IMG/VR virus record: IMGVR_UViG_3300017971_000485
Location: 1 to 39,672 of that record
Length of the DNA: 39,672 bases
Direction: 5' to 3' (one strand)
Source: a virus
The notes under the pieces are model-generated. The model did not search any database, was not told the DNA's origin, and worked only from the letters and a program-made list of their open reading frames with translations. Positions 20,669 to 28,944 of the stretch are shown piece by piece. Made by a program: the position numbers and the translations under genes. Position 1 is the stretch's first letter; every line of letters begins with the position of its first letter.

Positions 20669-23384
20669 GCGGTCCAGGTCCTATGTAAAATGTGAATCGG
20701 TATGTTCTTAAGTCTTCATTGCCAGCATCCATAAAGGCGATATCAGAACCATGTAAAGCGGTTATAACAGGAGTTATCGTACCAGCAATGCTTATGTCGC
20801 TGCCATTTTGAGCCCAATCAGTACCATCAAATCGATAGATTCTAAGGATGTCGGCAGTATCTTCAATAAAAGCCACATCTGTTCCGTTTAGAGCTGTAAT
20901 GTCAGGATCTCCTATAGCTGCTGGAAAACTAAAGCTATTCCCAACTTGCGCCCAGTCTGTGCCGTCAAATCGGTAAGTTCTTAAGGTTGAGGCTAGAGTG
21001 TCAATAAACGCAATATCAGTACTGTTTAACGCTGCAAGTTTTGGGTTATTAATCCCTGAAATATTTAAGTCATTCCCGACCTGAGCCCAATCTGTGCCAT
21101 CGAATCTGTAGGTTCTTAGATCCTCGTTCGCGTCATCGATAAAGGCTACATCAGTGCCGCTTAATGCCGCCAAAGTTGGATCTCCCATGCCGACAATACT
21201 CAAAGCATTCCCAACCTGCGCCCAATCCGTGCCATCAAACCGGTAAGTTCTTAGATCTCCAATAGAGTCATCAACAAAAGCGATATCAGTGCCGTTTAAT
21301 GCAGATAAATTTGCACCGCCACCCCCAATAATATTTAAGTCATTCCCGACCTGAGCCCAGTTAGTGCCGTCGAATCGGTAAGTTCTTAGGTCTGTGTTAG
21401 CGTTGTCAATATAAGCGATATCAGTGCTGTTTAGCGCTGCGATATCAAGCGCTATTAGCCCAGGAATATTCAGGTCATTCCCGACCTGTTCGGCTCTAAT
21501 CCAGTTAACCAGATTGCTACCATTAACTTGTGCTTGGCCAAACCCGCTCGTGATTAAGTTAACATTACCATCAGTATGCTTGTTCTCTATATCAAGATCT
21601 GTATCAGAAGCAGAAGCGAACCCTATCACGCCAACTTCGGTATCGCCACTGTCGGTAAATGATATATCTCCAATTTGAGATGATCCTGTACTATCTGAAT
21701 CCTTGATGATTAATGATGGCGTTGAATTCGAAATAGTAGGATTGTCAGAAAATGACTTATTAGACAAAACCTGAGGATGACTGTTAAAAGTAAATTCATC
21801 ATTACCTGTGAGTAAAGGTAGATTTACATTCCGGTCGGCAGCCAGTTCACTTACAGTAAAAACATACTGATGGTCTAATGAAGTATCATTTATTTGAGGA
21901 AGTGTTAATGTTTTCCCGGTTAACGTCTGAGGATGACTGTTAAAAGTAAACTCATCGTTACCTGTCAGTATGGGTAGATTTACGTTTCTATCTGCCACCA
22001 ATTCACTGACAGTAAACACGTACTGGTGATCTAATGACGTGTCGTTTATCTGTGGCAACGTTAATGTCTTATTAGACAATACATCAGTCGTGCTCTTTCC
22101 TACTAATGTATCAGTCGCGTCCGGGATAGTTATTACCCTATTCGCCGTTTGCGAGCTGGTTACAGTAGTTTTTGTCCCTGCGGTTCCAGCAACATTGAAA
22201 TCTATCTGAAGCGTAGGGTCCGCCGCGTCATCTATGCTAAAGGCATCGTCCTGAGCATTAATAGTATTCGTATCACCAATGGTTTTATTTGTGAGCGTAT
22301 CGGTTGTTGTCTTTGTTACCAGCGTGTCGGTAACGTCAGGGATTGTCACAACCCTGTTTGCAGTCTGACTTGTAGTGATAGTTGTTTTGGTGCCTGTCGT
22401 ACCAGCAACGTTAAAGTCTATTTGAAGCGTCGCATCAGCCGCGTCGTCGATAGTAAACGCATCATCTTGGGCGTTGATAGTATTAGAATCGCCGATAGTT
22501 TTATTTGTGAGCGTGTCTGTTGTGGCCTTTCCAACAAGCGTATCTGTCGCGTCTGGCAAAGTCAGCGTTCTATCTACCGTTTGACTTGATGAGACTGTAG
22601 TCTTTGTCCCCGTTGAGCCAGCCACGTCAAAATCAATCTGCAATGTGGCATCGGCGGCGTCGTCAATTGTGAATGCGTCATCCTGGGCGTTTATGGTGTT
22701 AGTATCACCGAGAGTCTTATTGCTCAATGTTTCAGTGGTATTTATATTTGACGGCTCAATAGACCCAGAAATACGCTCATCAGTAATAAGCGCCTCCGTA
22801 ATTGTCGACGTTGATGTGGTTAACGCGATTTGTGAGGACGGCATTTTACCTACAGGGATGGCCGGTGCGACTGGTGTGGCAGACTCAGATCCTGTAACAA
22901 TCGTATAAACGCCAGTCAGCTTATCGACCACAACTCGGTCAATACGCGGGTTAGATGTTGGTGCCGTGATCAATGTGGTGGTCTGATCCGCAATACTAAC
23001 AAGCGTTTCGCCAGTCATCACCTTCCCAGCATTAACAACTACGGCCATATTGGCAGGGCTATTCTCTATTGTCTCAAACTGATCCACATAAGCATCAGAG
23101 GTTGCCCCGCCTTGAGACTCCACGTCATCGTCACTAATCGGGTCTGAGCCGTCTTCGTTGGTGTGGGTGACCGTCAACTTTCCGCTATACTTAACGTCAC
23201 CGTCTATAGCGCCATAGGCATTCAACTGGTAAGGATTCTGCTGGGCAACGCTAAGCAATTCATCAGAATATATATCGGCCAATTCCAGGGTTTTATTGTT
23301 ATAGAAATAAACCCAGCCACTAGCCCTAGGGTTACCTGAAGAGTCTCTGAATACCGGCCTTACGTTCGTAGCATTGTTAGACAT
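20652..23384 (-). CDS. Tail fibre with repeat stalk and beta-propeller-like tip
   Basis: 910 residues. N-terminal part (about 1-215) is a virion-attachment region beginning MSNNATNVRPVFRDSSGNPR. Then come three repeats of 72 residues (GDTNTINAQDDAFTIDD...), two of 52 residues (TLPQINDTSLDHQYVFTVSE...), a spacer, and about six repeats of 45 residues (LRTYRFDGTDWAQVGNDLNI...) to the C-terminus. The last set has the length and W/G/D pattern of beta-propeller blades. Receptor binding is inferred. No chaperone or peptidase domain is seen. Confidence 0.85.
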   Translation of the reverse strand: MSNNATNVRPVFRDSSGNPRASGWVYFYNNKTLELADIYSDELLSVAQQNPYQLNAYGAIDGDVKYSGKLTVTHTNEDGSDPISDDDVESQGGATSDAYVDQFETIENSPANMAVVVNAGKVMTGETLVSIADQTTTLITAPTSNPRIDRVVVDKLTGVYTIVTGSESATPVAPAIPVGKMPSSQIALTTSTSTITEALITDERISGSIEPSNINTTETLSNKTLGDTNTINAQDDAFTIDDAADATLQIDFDVAGSTGTKTTVSSSQTVDRTLTLPDATDTLVGKATTDTLTNKTIGDSNTINAQDDAFTIDDAADATLQIDFNVAGTTGTKTTITTSQTANRVVTIPDVTDTLVTKTTTDTLTNKTIGDTNTINAQDDAFSIDDAADPTLQIDFNVAGTAGTKTTVTSSQTANRVITIPDATDTLVGKSTTDVLSNKTLTLPQINDTSLDHQYVFTVSELVADRNVNLPILTGNDEFTFNSHPQTLTGKTLTLPQINDTSLDHQYVFTVSELAADRNVNLPLLTGNDEFTFNSHPQVLSNKSFSDNPTISNSTPSLIIKDSDSTGSSQIGDISFTDSGDTEVGVIGFASASDTDLDIENKHTDGNVNLITSGFGQAQVNGSNLVNWIRAEQVGNDLNIPGLIALDIAALNSTDIAYIDNANTDLRTYRFDGTNWAQVGNDLNIIGGGGANLSALNGTDIAFVDDSIGDLRTYRFDGTDWAQVGNALSIVGMGDPTLAALSGTDVAFIDDANEDLRTYRFDGTDWAQVGNDLNISGINNPKLAALNSTDIAFIDTLASTLRTYRFDGTDWAQVGNSFSFPAAIGDPDITALNGTDVAFIEDTADILRIYRFDGTDWAQNGSDISIAGTITPVITALHGSDIAFMDAGNEDLRTYRFTFYIGPGPHEPPG
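20680..21500 (-). repeat. About six tandem 135-bp repeats (45 residues each)
   Basis: Codes for LRTYRFDGTDWAQVGN and variants, recurring near 20685, 20825, 20960, 21097, 21230 and 21367 on the plus-strand map, with near-135-base spacing. Loop residues differ while framework residues are kept. The last copy is partial and would close the ring with the first. Confidence 0.85.
21765..22080 (-). repeat. Two tandem 156-bp repeats (52 residues each)
   Basis: Two copies of a unit coding TLPQINDTSLDHQYVFTVSE through FNSHPQ, offset by 156 bases (for example near 21771 and 21927). They differ at a few residues (LVADRNVNLPIL versus LAADRNVNLPLL). Confidence 0.85.
22070..22735 (-). repeat. Three tandem 216-bp repeats (72 residues each)
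   Basis: Unit codes GDTNTINAQDDAFTIDDAAD through TLTNKTI. Boundaries recur near 22068, 22282, 22501 and 22718. Copies differ by scattered substitutions, mostly at third positions, so protein similarity exceeds DNA similarity. Confidence 0.85.
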
Positions 23385-23414
23385 ATCATTTCTCTTGGAT
23401 GGTATATACTAAAG

Positions 23415-25481
23415 TCATGGACTTTCTTCTGCTTGTGCTTCTTGCTCTAGTGCCCGATTTGCTTCTGCCAGAAGGATCGGGATTGACCTCCTTAGGTCGG
23501 CTTCTAATGTGCTGCGTCTTGGTGATTGGCCTAAGCGTATCAGCATATTCCTAACTCCCGCAGACTCGTAAGCCCTAGCAGCAAGCCCTACAGTTGATGC
23601 TAGCGCTAAAGTTGCTATTGCTCTTACATCACCAACGGCAGCCCCACCTATTACAGCAGTGGTCGCCGGCAGCTGAAGCGCCTGACCAGTTGGAGTGATT
23701 ACCGCTGCATCGCCTCCACGGGCCGTGGTTTCAAGTAGCCGCTTAAGTCCATTTAGCTCCGCTCTAGCCTCGCCTCTAAAAAAAGTCTGAAAATTATTAT
23801 CCAGCTTATCCAGTTCAGAAACGAATCGTTGCGGGCTTATTTCGCCTTTTTTTGTAGCATTGTCTATAGCTCTTCGGTACAAAGCCATACGCGCATTCTG
23901 CCTGCCTGATGTGTCAAGATTTTGAAAAAGAAGCCTGACTTCAGAAGGTGATGAGCTAAACAGCAGATTATTAACTAACTCGGGCTTCACATCACCTTTA
24001 TCAAGAACGGTTTTTAACCGTGACTTAGTAAGCTTCCGCGCCTCCCTAGCGTATATCCTATCAGCTGATTTGTACCTATCTAGTCCAGCGCCTCCTGCGC
24101 TGCTTCTAACGAAATCATCCAAATCTCTTGTTATACCATCAACAATACCGTCCATAATTGCTTTGTCAGATGATCGCAATTGAGACCTTCCTACAGCATC
24201 TACCTGCTCGCTAATGGCTCTAGCATCACTCCTAAGAACCCTTAGTGATTCGAAGTTGCTCCCCTCACGCCATATGCCACCCTCAACTAACGTGCTTCTT
24301 AAATTATTTAATTCATCAATAAGCGCTTCATTTGGCAATTTGCCAGGTCTGGACAGACTAACAATCGCTCCATCTATTCTATCTAGCGTATTGACTAACG
24401 GCACTGCCCCCCTTTCATTCATATCTGATATAACACGATTTAACCTATTGCCAGCAGCCCGTCTAACCCTATTTGTACTGGATTCTAGGCTAGTAAATAT
24501 ATCTCCTGCCTCAACCCTAGGAACAGCCTCGCTAAGTTGTTCAAGGGCCGTCGCTCTTTGCTCTTGCTGTGCTGAGCGACGGCCTCCAGTGCCAAGCGCT
24601 GGGATTCGCTCCGAAAATTGCTGAGACAGCCTGGAAAAAATAGATCTTGGCTGGAATATGTCAGATGTCAACACATCCACCCCTCTAGCCTCGCTAGCCC
24701 TAAGCACGTCTTCAATCTCACTCGCCCTTTGAGGAGTTATCTCTGGGGCTTCTCCTGGTCTAACCCTAACACCCAGAGCAGCTAGAACCCCTTCTGGCGC
24801 GGTCTCAGCCGCTGAAGCAGCTAAAGGACTCCCTGTCTCTTCAAATATTCTCTCTCCAAAAGTCTTGGACACGCCTTTTTCTTGTATTGATCTTATTGTT
24901 TCCGCAGCTTGCTTGACCCCTTGCCCAGAAACTAGCTCGGCCAGCCCGGCCAGCCCGGATATGGGGATATTAACTATATCGATCCCTTCTTGTATTAGGT
25001 CGCCAATCTTCCCAAGCTCTTCTTTTCCAGCCTCTGTTTTAGGCTGAGCTGTTAACGCTTCCCTCGTTGCCTCTATTGTTTTCGTTGCTTCTTCAGCGCC
25101 GACAAATGGTGCAGTTGCAGCCCCGGCAAGCCCAGCTACTGGCTCAGCTACAGCACCCGTTGCTAGCGCTGTTCCTGTCTCTACAGTCTCTTGGGGTATC
25201 GCCCCAAATACAGGCCCTCTTGCTACGCGCTGCACCGCTGGAGTTTGAAGGAATTGGCCAAATTGCTCAATGATGCCAGGCTCTCCACCGTCACCTGTTG
25301 CGGGTTGGGCCTCTGGTGCCTGCGGAGCAATGGCTGGCGTGGGCTGGGCAGGGGTAGGTTGCTGCATGAATTGTTGCTTATTCTGAGAAACAAACTCCAT
25401 CACCTGCGCCTGAGTAGTTCCCTCTGGCACTTCAAATCGTGCAATCCGTCCGTCTTCAAGCTGGATTTTTGCTATTGGCAT
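23415..25481 (-). CDS. Large ejection-type internal virion protein
   Basis: 688 residues. Starts MPIAKIQLEDGRIARFEVPE, a short N-terminal motif shared by many podophage ejection and internal virion proteins. A Pro/Gln/Ala-rich linker follows, then a long helical body with hydrophobic Gly/Ala segments (ATGAVAEPVAGLAGAATAPF; ATTAVIGGAAVGDVRAIATL). Size and position match P22 gp16-like proteins that enter the cell with DNA. Its ATG overlaps the previous stop as TAATG. Confidence 0.75.
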   Translation of the reverse strand: MPIAKIQLEDGRIARFEVPEGTTQAQVMEFVSQNKQQFMQQPTPAQPTPAIAPQAPEAQPATGDGGEPGIIEQFGQFLQTPAVQRVARGPVFGAIPQETVETGTALATGAVAEPVAGLAGAATAPFVGAEEATKTIEATREALTAQPKTEAGKEELGKIGDLIQEGIDIVNIPISGLAGLAELVSGQGVKQAAETIRSIQEKGVSKTFGERIFEETGSPLAASAAETAPEGVLAALGVRVRPGEAPEITPQRASEIEDVLRASEARGVDVLTSDIFQPRSIFSRLSQQFSERIPALGTGGRRSAQQEQRATALEQLSEAVPRVEAGDIFTSLESSTNRVRRAAGNRLNRVISDMNERGAVPLVNTLDRIDGAIVSLSRPGKLPNEALIDELNNLRSTLVEGGIWREGSNFESLRVLRSDARAISEQVDAVGRSQLRSSDKAIMDGIVDGITRDLDDFVRSSAGGAGLDRYKSADRIYAREARKLTKSRLKTVLDKGDVKPELVNNLLFSSSPSEVRLLFQNLDTSGRQNARMALYRRAIDNATKKGEISPQRFVSELDKLDNNFQTFFRGEARAELNGLKRLLETTARGGDAAVITPTGQALQLPATTAVIGGAAVGDVRAIATLALASTVGLAARAYESAGVRNMLIRLGQSPRRSTLEADLRRSIPILLAEANRALEQEAQAEESP

Positions 25482-26746
25482 TATTCAAACCCCAGGAATT
25501 TTATACCGCCCGCCTGCAGCCCGGCACCTGCTGTTGGTGCAGGAGCTGGTGCGGCTTGTGGTGGTGCCGCAGCTGGAGCTTGACGGGCTGCGGGAGGTTT
25601 CTTCTCTGGTTCTGGCGCAAGACTAAATTCGAGAGCCTCCCTTATATCGTTAGCTGTATCTGTATCTCCACGCTTCTCAGCTGTTCGTATCCCTCTATTT
25701 GCGGACCTTAATGCTATCTTTTTGGCCTGTTCTAGAATCCGTCTGTTTCCTGCAATGGACTTCCCTAATCCAGCCTCAAGCCTTGCCAATCTATCACCCT
25801 CCGCCTCAGTAAATGCAGAGCCAAAGGTTGCTTTCAATTGAGACAGTACTGATACGCCAAGGTTGTATGATAGTTCGGCCTCATCGGCAGACTCCATCCC
25901 TAGATATTGCTTTGCTTTAATTTGCGCCGCATCAAAGCCACCAGTTTCAACCATATCAAGTAGATCTAGACTTCTTTGAATGACGGCATGTGAATCAGCC
26001 GCCTCAATACCTCTATCCATAGAGAGCTGAGCTCTTTCCTCCTCATTCCTGCCTTTCGTTTCCTGAATTTTTTTTAACCCAGCAGCAAGAATATCAGCGG
26101 CTCGTTTTTCCTCTGGAGTTTCTGTAGACATCTCGTAACCTGGAGGTATATCAAAAGACGCTAGCTTTGCCTGGCCCGTTGCCGGATCAACTGTTGGAGA
26201 TGCTAAAACTTTCTCGCCGGTTTCTACATTTTTTATAGTGATTGGCTGGAAGCTTTTTACCCCAGCCTTCTCCCCTGGTCTCGGCGCATAAGCCTTCTTA
26301 AGCTGATCAAATCGCTCCTGAGTTAAAGTCGTAGTCTTTATCCCCTCAAACAGTTCTGGGTTTTGCTGAATCACGCTGTCAAGGTGGGCCTGCGCTTGTT
26401 CCAACGTTTCCATTTTAGAAGCTTCTTTTAGCGTGCTATCAAAAAGCTCTTTATTTTCACTATAAATCTGACGCATCCTGTCTGATTCTGAGCGCGCCAT
26501 TTCCTCTTCCGTTTGAGCCGCCTTAAGCTTCGCCTGCTCTCTCTGGGACTTCTGAGCCTCAAGTTGAGCCGCTGCTTGTGGGTCTATACCATAGAGCTGC
26601 TCCATGGCTCCAGGTTGCCCCATGTAAGCGCTTTGGATTAGTTTGTTTTTCTCAGCTTCTTGCCGCTGAAGCCCCTGCGCCTCAAGGCCACGACCAATAG
26701 CTGCGCCAGCCTTTGCTAAAAATGGAGTATATAGTTGTTGTGGCAT
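25481..26746 (-). CDS. Ejection-type internal virion protein
   Basis: 421 residues, helical. N-terminus MPQQLYTPFLAKAGAAIGRG, a Gln/Lys/Glu-rich coiled coil (about 55-130) and a helical domain containing FTEAEGDRLARLEAGLGKS, a motif recurring in phage DNA-transfer proteins. The tail is Pro/Ala-rich (about 375-410). Middle of three ejection-type genes, in the slot of P22 gp20 or T7 gp15. Assignment is by context and composition. Confidence 0.7.
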   Translation of the reverse strand: MPQQLYTPFLAKAGAAIGRGLEAQGLQRQEAEKNKLIQSAYMGQPGAMEQLYGIDPQAAAQLEAQKSQREQAKLKAAQTEEEMARSESDRMRQIYSENKELFDSTLKEASKMETLEQAQAHLDSVIQQNPELFEGIKTTTLTQERFDQLKKAYAPRPGEKAGVKSFQPITIKNVETGEKVLASPTVDPATGQAKLASFDIPPGYEMSTETPEEKRAADILAAGLKKIQETKGRNEEERAQLSMDRGIEAADSHAVIQRSLDLLDMVETGGFDAAQIKAKQYLGMESADEAELSYNLGVSVLSQLKATFGSAFTEAEGDRLARLEAGLGKSIAGNRRILEQAKKIALRSANRGIRTAEKRGDTDTANDIREALEFSLAPEPEKKPPAARQAPAAAPPQAAPAPAPTAGAGLQAGGIKFLGFE

Positions 26747-26788
26747 TATATTATCTCACTTATACCTGTGCTTATATAGAAGATGATT

Positions 26789-28222
26789 TTACCCACCACC
26801 TGCCAAATAGCCCCCGTACATTTGCGCACCCATCCCAAATACATCGCCCATGAAAGCCTGCTGAGCACCGGCTCCAGCCATTCTCATCTGAGCAGCCTGT
26901 TGAGCCGCACTTGTTAGTCCGCCACCTACTTGCGGAATAGCGCCACCTCCTGTCAGGGCCCCCATTGTAAGCTGCCCTGTTCCTGGAAGCTGCCCAGCAA
27001 CCAGTGTTCCCGTAGGCGCGGACCCAGCTCCTGGGGTCGTGTAAATTGGAGTACCACCCGGGCCCCCTAAATACGGAGAGCCACCAACGATAGGCTGACC
27101 TGCTCCAGGCGCACCCATTGTAAGTGCACCACCTCCAGGCACCCCGCCAACTCCAGGCTGACCAGCGTATAACTGTCCCATTCCTGGTAATTGACCGGAA
27201 ATCATAGGCTGACCCATTCCCATGCTAGCTAATGCGGTCGCTGTTTGAGGTGAGGCCATAGCCCCAAGCATATTCATGTAGTTCTGGTAGTACTGAGATT
27301 GAACATCAGAGCCAGCCTTGGCGGCTTCCTCCATCCTCCTTCCAGAATAAGCGGTACCCATTGTGGCGGCTTCTTGCTCAACCTGTTTTTGGCGCTCTTC
27401 CAAAGCCGCTTGATACCCAGGCATCTGCTTATAAGCTTCACCAGCCTCGCCAGGGGCTAACCCGAGTTCAACGGCCATCTGTTGCCGCGCTTGCTGCTCA
27501 GATGTTACAAAAGGCTGTAAAGCTTGCTGTGCCGCTTCTAGCTGGCCTTTCTGTTGAAGTACTTGAGCCTCATACCTGCGTTGCTCTTCGCCTGTGAGTT
27601 GCTGCCAGCGGGATTTCTCTTCTTGAGACAGGAGATCGTAGCGGCGTTTTTCTTCCGTGGTGATTGCTTCCGAAAATCCTACTCCACGGGCATACCTTAA
27701 CTTCTCTTCTGTGGTGTACGCATCATAACGCTGACGCTCTTCTGCTGTAAGCTCGTCAACTCTCGCAACTTGGTCTGCATAACGAAGTTTTTCTTCCTCT
27801 GTCATGCCTTCAATACGAACACGCTCAGCTTCGTATCGTTGCTGCTCTTGAGTTACAGCGGACTCATATCTCGCTTTCTCTTCTGCTGTTAATGATTCGT
27901 AATATGCTTGCCTGTCGTCATAGCGCACTTTTTCGAGATCCGTCATGGCCTCATAGCGCTGCTGTTCCAGTGCTTTTAAATCGTTGTAACGCTGTTGTTC
28001 TGTCGATGTTAGCGCTTGATATCTGCTGGCCTCCTCTAGACGACCGATCTCCCAGCGACGAGATTCTTCCTCCATTCGCTCTCGCTCGAATTGAAGCTGC
28101 GCTGCGGATGCTCGCTCCACAGAGGCTGCGCCCTGAGCTGCAGATTCCTCTGCAGCTGTGATGCCCATGAGATCTTTTGCTAAACCAACACCAGAAATAT
28201 CTTCTATTATGTCACCGCACAT
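26789..28222 (-). CDS. Internal virion protein with TxEExxRY repeats and Gly/Met tail
   Basis: 477 residues. N-terminus MCGDIIEDISGVGLAKDLMG has the early Cys common in short podophage virion proteins. Residues about 55-230 are a continuous helix carrying some 12 copies of a motif like LTAEEKARY. The C-terminal third is rich in Gly, Met, Pro and Ala. First of three ejection-type genes, so a role in the transit channel or core is inferred. It overlaps the acetyltransferase end by 11 bases. Confidence 0.72.
   Translation of the reverse strand: MCGDIIEDISGVGLAKDLMGITAAEESAAQGAASVERASAAQLQFERERMEEESRRWEIGRLEEASRYQALTSTEQQRYNDLKALEQQRYEAMTDLEKVRYDDRQAYYESLTAEEKARYESAVTQEQQRYEAERVRIEGMTEEEKLRYADQVARVDELTAEERQRYDAYTTEEKLRYARGVGFSEAITTEEKRRYDLLSQEEKSRWQQLTGEEQRRYEAQVLQQKGQLEAAQQALQPFVTSEQQARQQMAVELGLAPGEAGEAYKQMPGYQAALEERQKQVEQEAATMGTAYSGRRMEEAAKAGSDVQSQYYQNYMNMLGAMASPQTATALASMGMGQPMISGQLPGMGQLYAGQPGVGGVPGGGALTMGAPGAGQPIVGGSPYLGGPGGTPIYTTPGAGSAPTGTLVAGQLPGTGQLTMGALTGGGAIPQVGGGLTSAAQQAAQMRMAGAGAQQAFMGDVFGMGAQMYGGYLAGGG
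27530..28065 (-). repeat. Degenerate 12-18-residue repeat array inside the virion protein
   Basis: Motif T-x-E-E-x-x-R-Y recurs with 11 RY and one RW copies between residues about 55 and 230. Spacing is irregular (mostly 11-18 residues), and the DNA is less conserved than the protein. Confidence 0.8.
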
Positions 28223-28664
28223 AATTAAACCTATAAGATTCGCCGACTTTTATCATGTCGTGTGATTCAGAAATTTTAGCAATTGCATCAACAGGCAGCC
28301 CTGTTGATGTTGATAGTTGAATGTCGTTAGCCCCCTCGTCCTTTGCCAATTGGATATACTTGTTTGCCAAAAGGCTTCCTATCCCTTTTCTACGAAAGTC
28401 TGGGTGCACGTAGAAAATACGATCAGCGGCAGCACGGCAATCAGAAAAATACATTTCGCCTATTACAGCCATAAAGATTCCAGCTATTCCATCACCTTCT
28501 TCAGCTACTAAAGTGATCTTGCTTGAGTCCAGTATCATTGATTTTGCGAATGATTTTAACTTTTCTGGATTTATATCAAACACGCGATATCTAGACTCGC
28601 CATGCATTAGCACTAGCAAACTGTATATCTCGTCAAAATCAGACATTGCTGCTTCTCTAATCAT
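28212..28664 (-). CDS. GNAT-family acetyltransferase
   Basis: 150 residues. FYVHPDFRRKGIGSLLANKY (85-104) is the acetyl-CoA-binding motif A (RRKGIG at 91-96), with the preceding strands in place. Genes of this type occur among head and tail genes of several podophages. The substrate is unknown; it may modify host or virion proteins. Overlaps both neighbours by a few bases. Confidence 0.87.
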   Translation of the reverse strand: MIREAAMSDFDEIYSLLVLMHGESRYRVFDINPEKLKSFAKSMILDSSKITLVAEEGDGIAGIFMAVIGEMYFSDCRAAADRIFYVHPDFRRKGIGSLLANKYIQLAKDEGANDIQLSTSTGLPVDAIAKISESHDMIKVGESYRFNYVR

Positions 28665-28944
28665 CTAATTTCCCCGCTGCTCTAAGGCTTGCCAACAAGG
28701 CGTTAACCTGTGTAATAGCGTTGTTCAAGTCTGTCACCAATGTGTTTACATCTGCTTTAGTCTCGTTGGCCAGAATTATCACAGACGCCAAGTCTGTAGC
28801 GTTAGCGCTATCGACAGACACGGTAGAGGCAGCAGCATCAGAGACAGCATCACCTACCTTCGAAATCTCGTATAGAAAATCCTCAAAGTAAGGAGTAGCG
28901 CACCCGTTCTTATCAACGATAATTATGTTGCTTTCAAGGCTCAT
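28657..28944 (-). CDS. Small coiled-coil virion protein (probable)
   Basis: 95 residues. A strand-rich N-terminus (MSLESNIIIVDKNGCATPYF) is followed by a long Ala/Val/Leu heptad region (TDLASVIILANETKADVNTL to the end), likely a trimeric or tetrameric coiled coil. It overlaps the gp10-like gene by four bases. P22 has its tail-needle gene after gp10, so a needle-like or fibre-like role is possible, though it is much shorter. Confidence 0.6.
   Translation of the reverse strand: MSLESNIIIVDKNGCATPYFEDFLYEISKVGDAVSDAAASTVSVDSANATDLASVIILANETKADVNTLVTDLNNAITQVNALLASLRAAGKLDD

Noticed and set aside
23415-25481. The 688-residue protein as a missing portal
   Set aside because: Size is near, but it has the N-terminal motif and Gly/Ala-rich hydrophobic segments of ejection proteins and none of the portal features I would expect.
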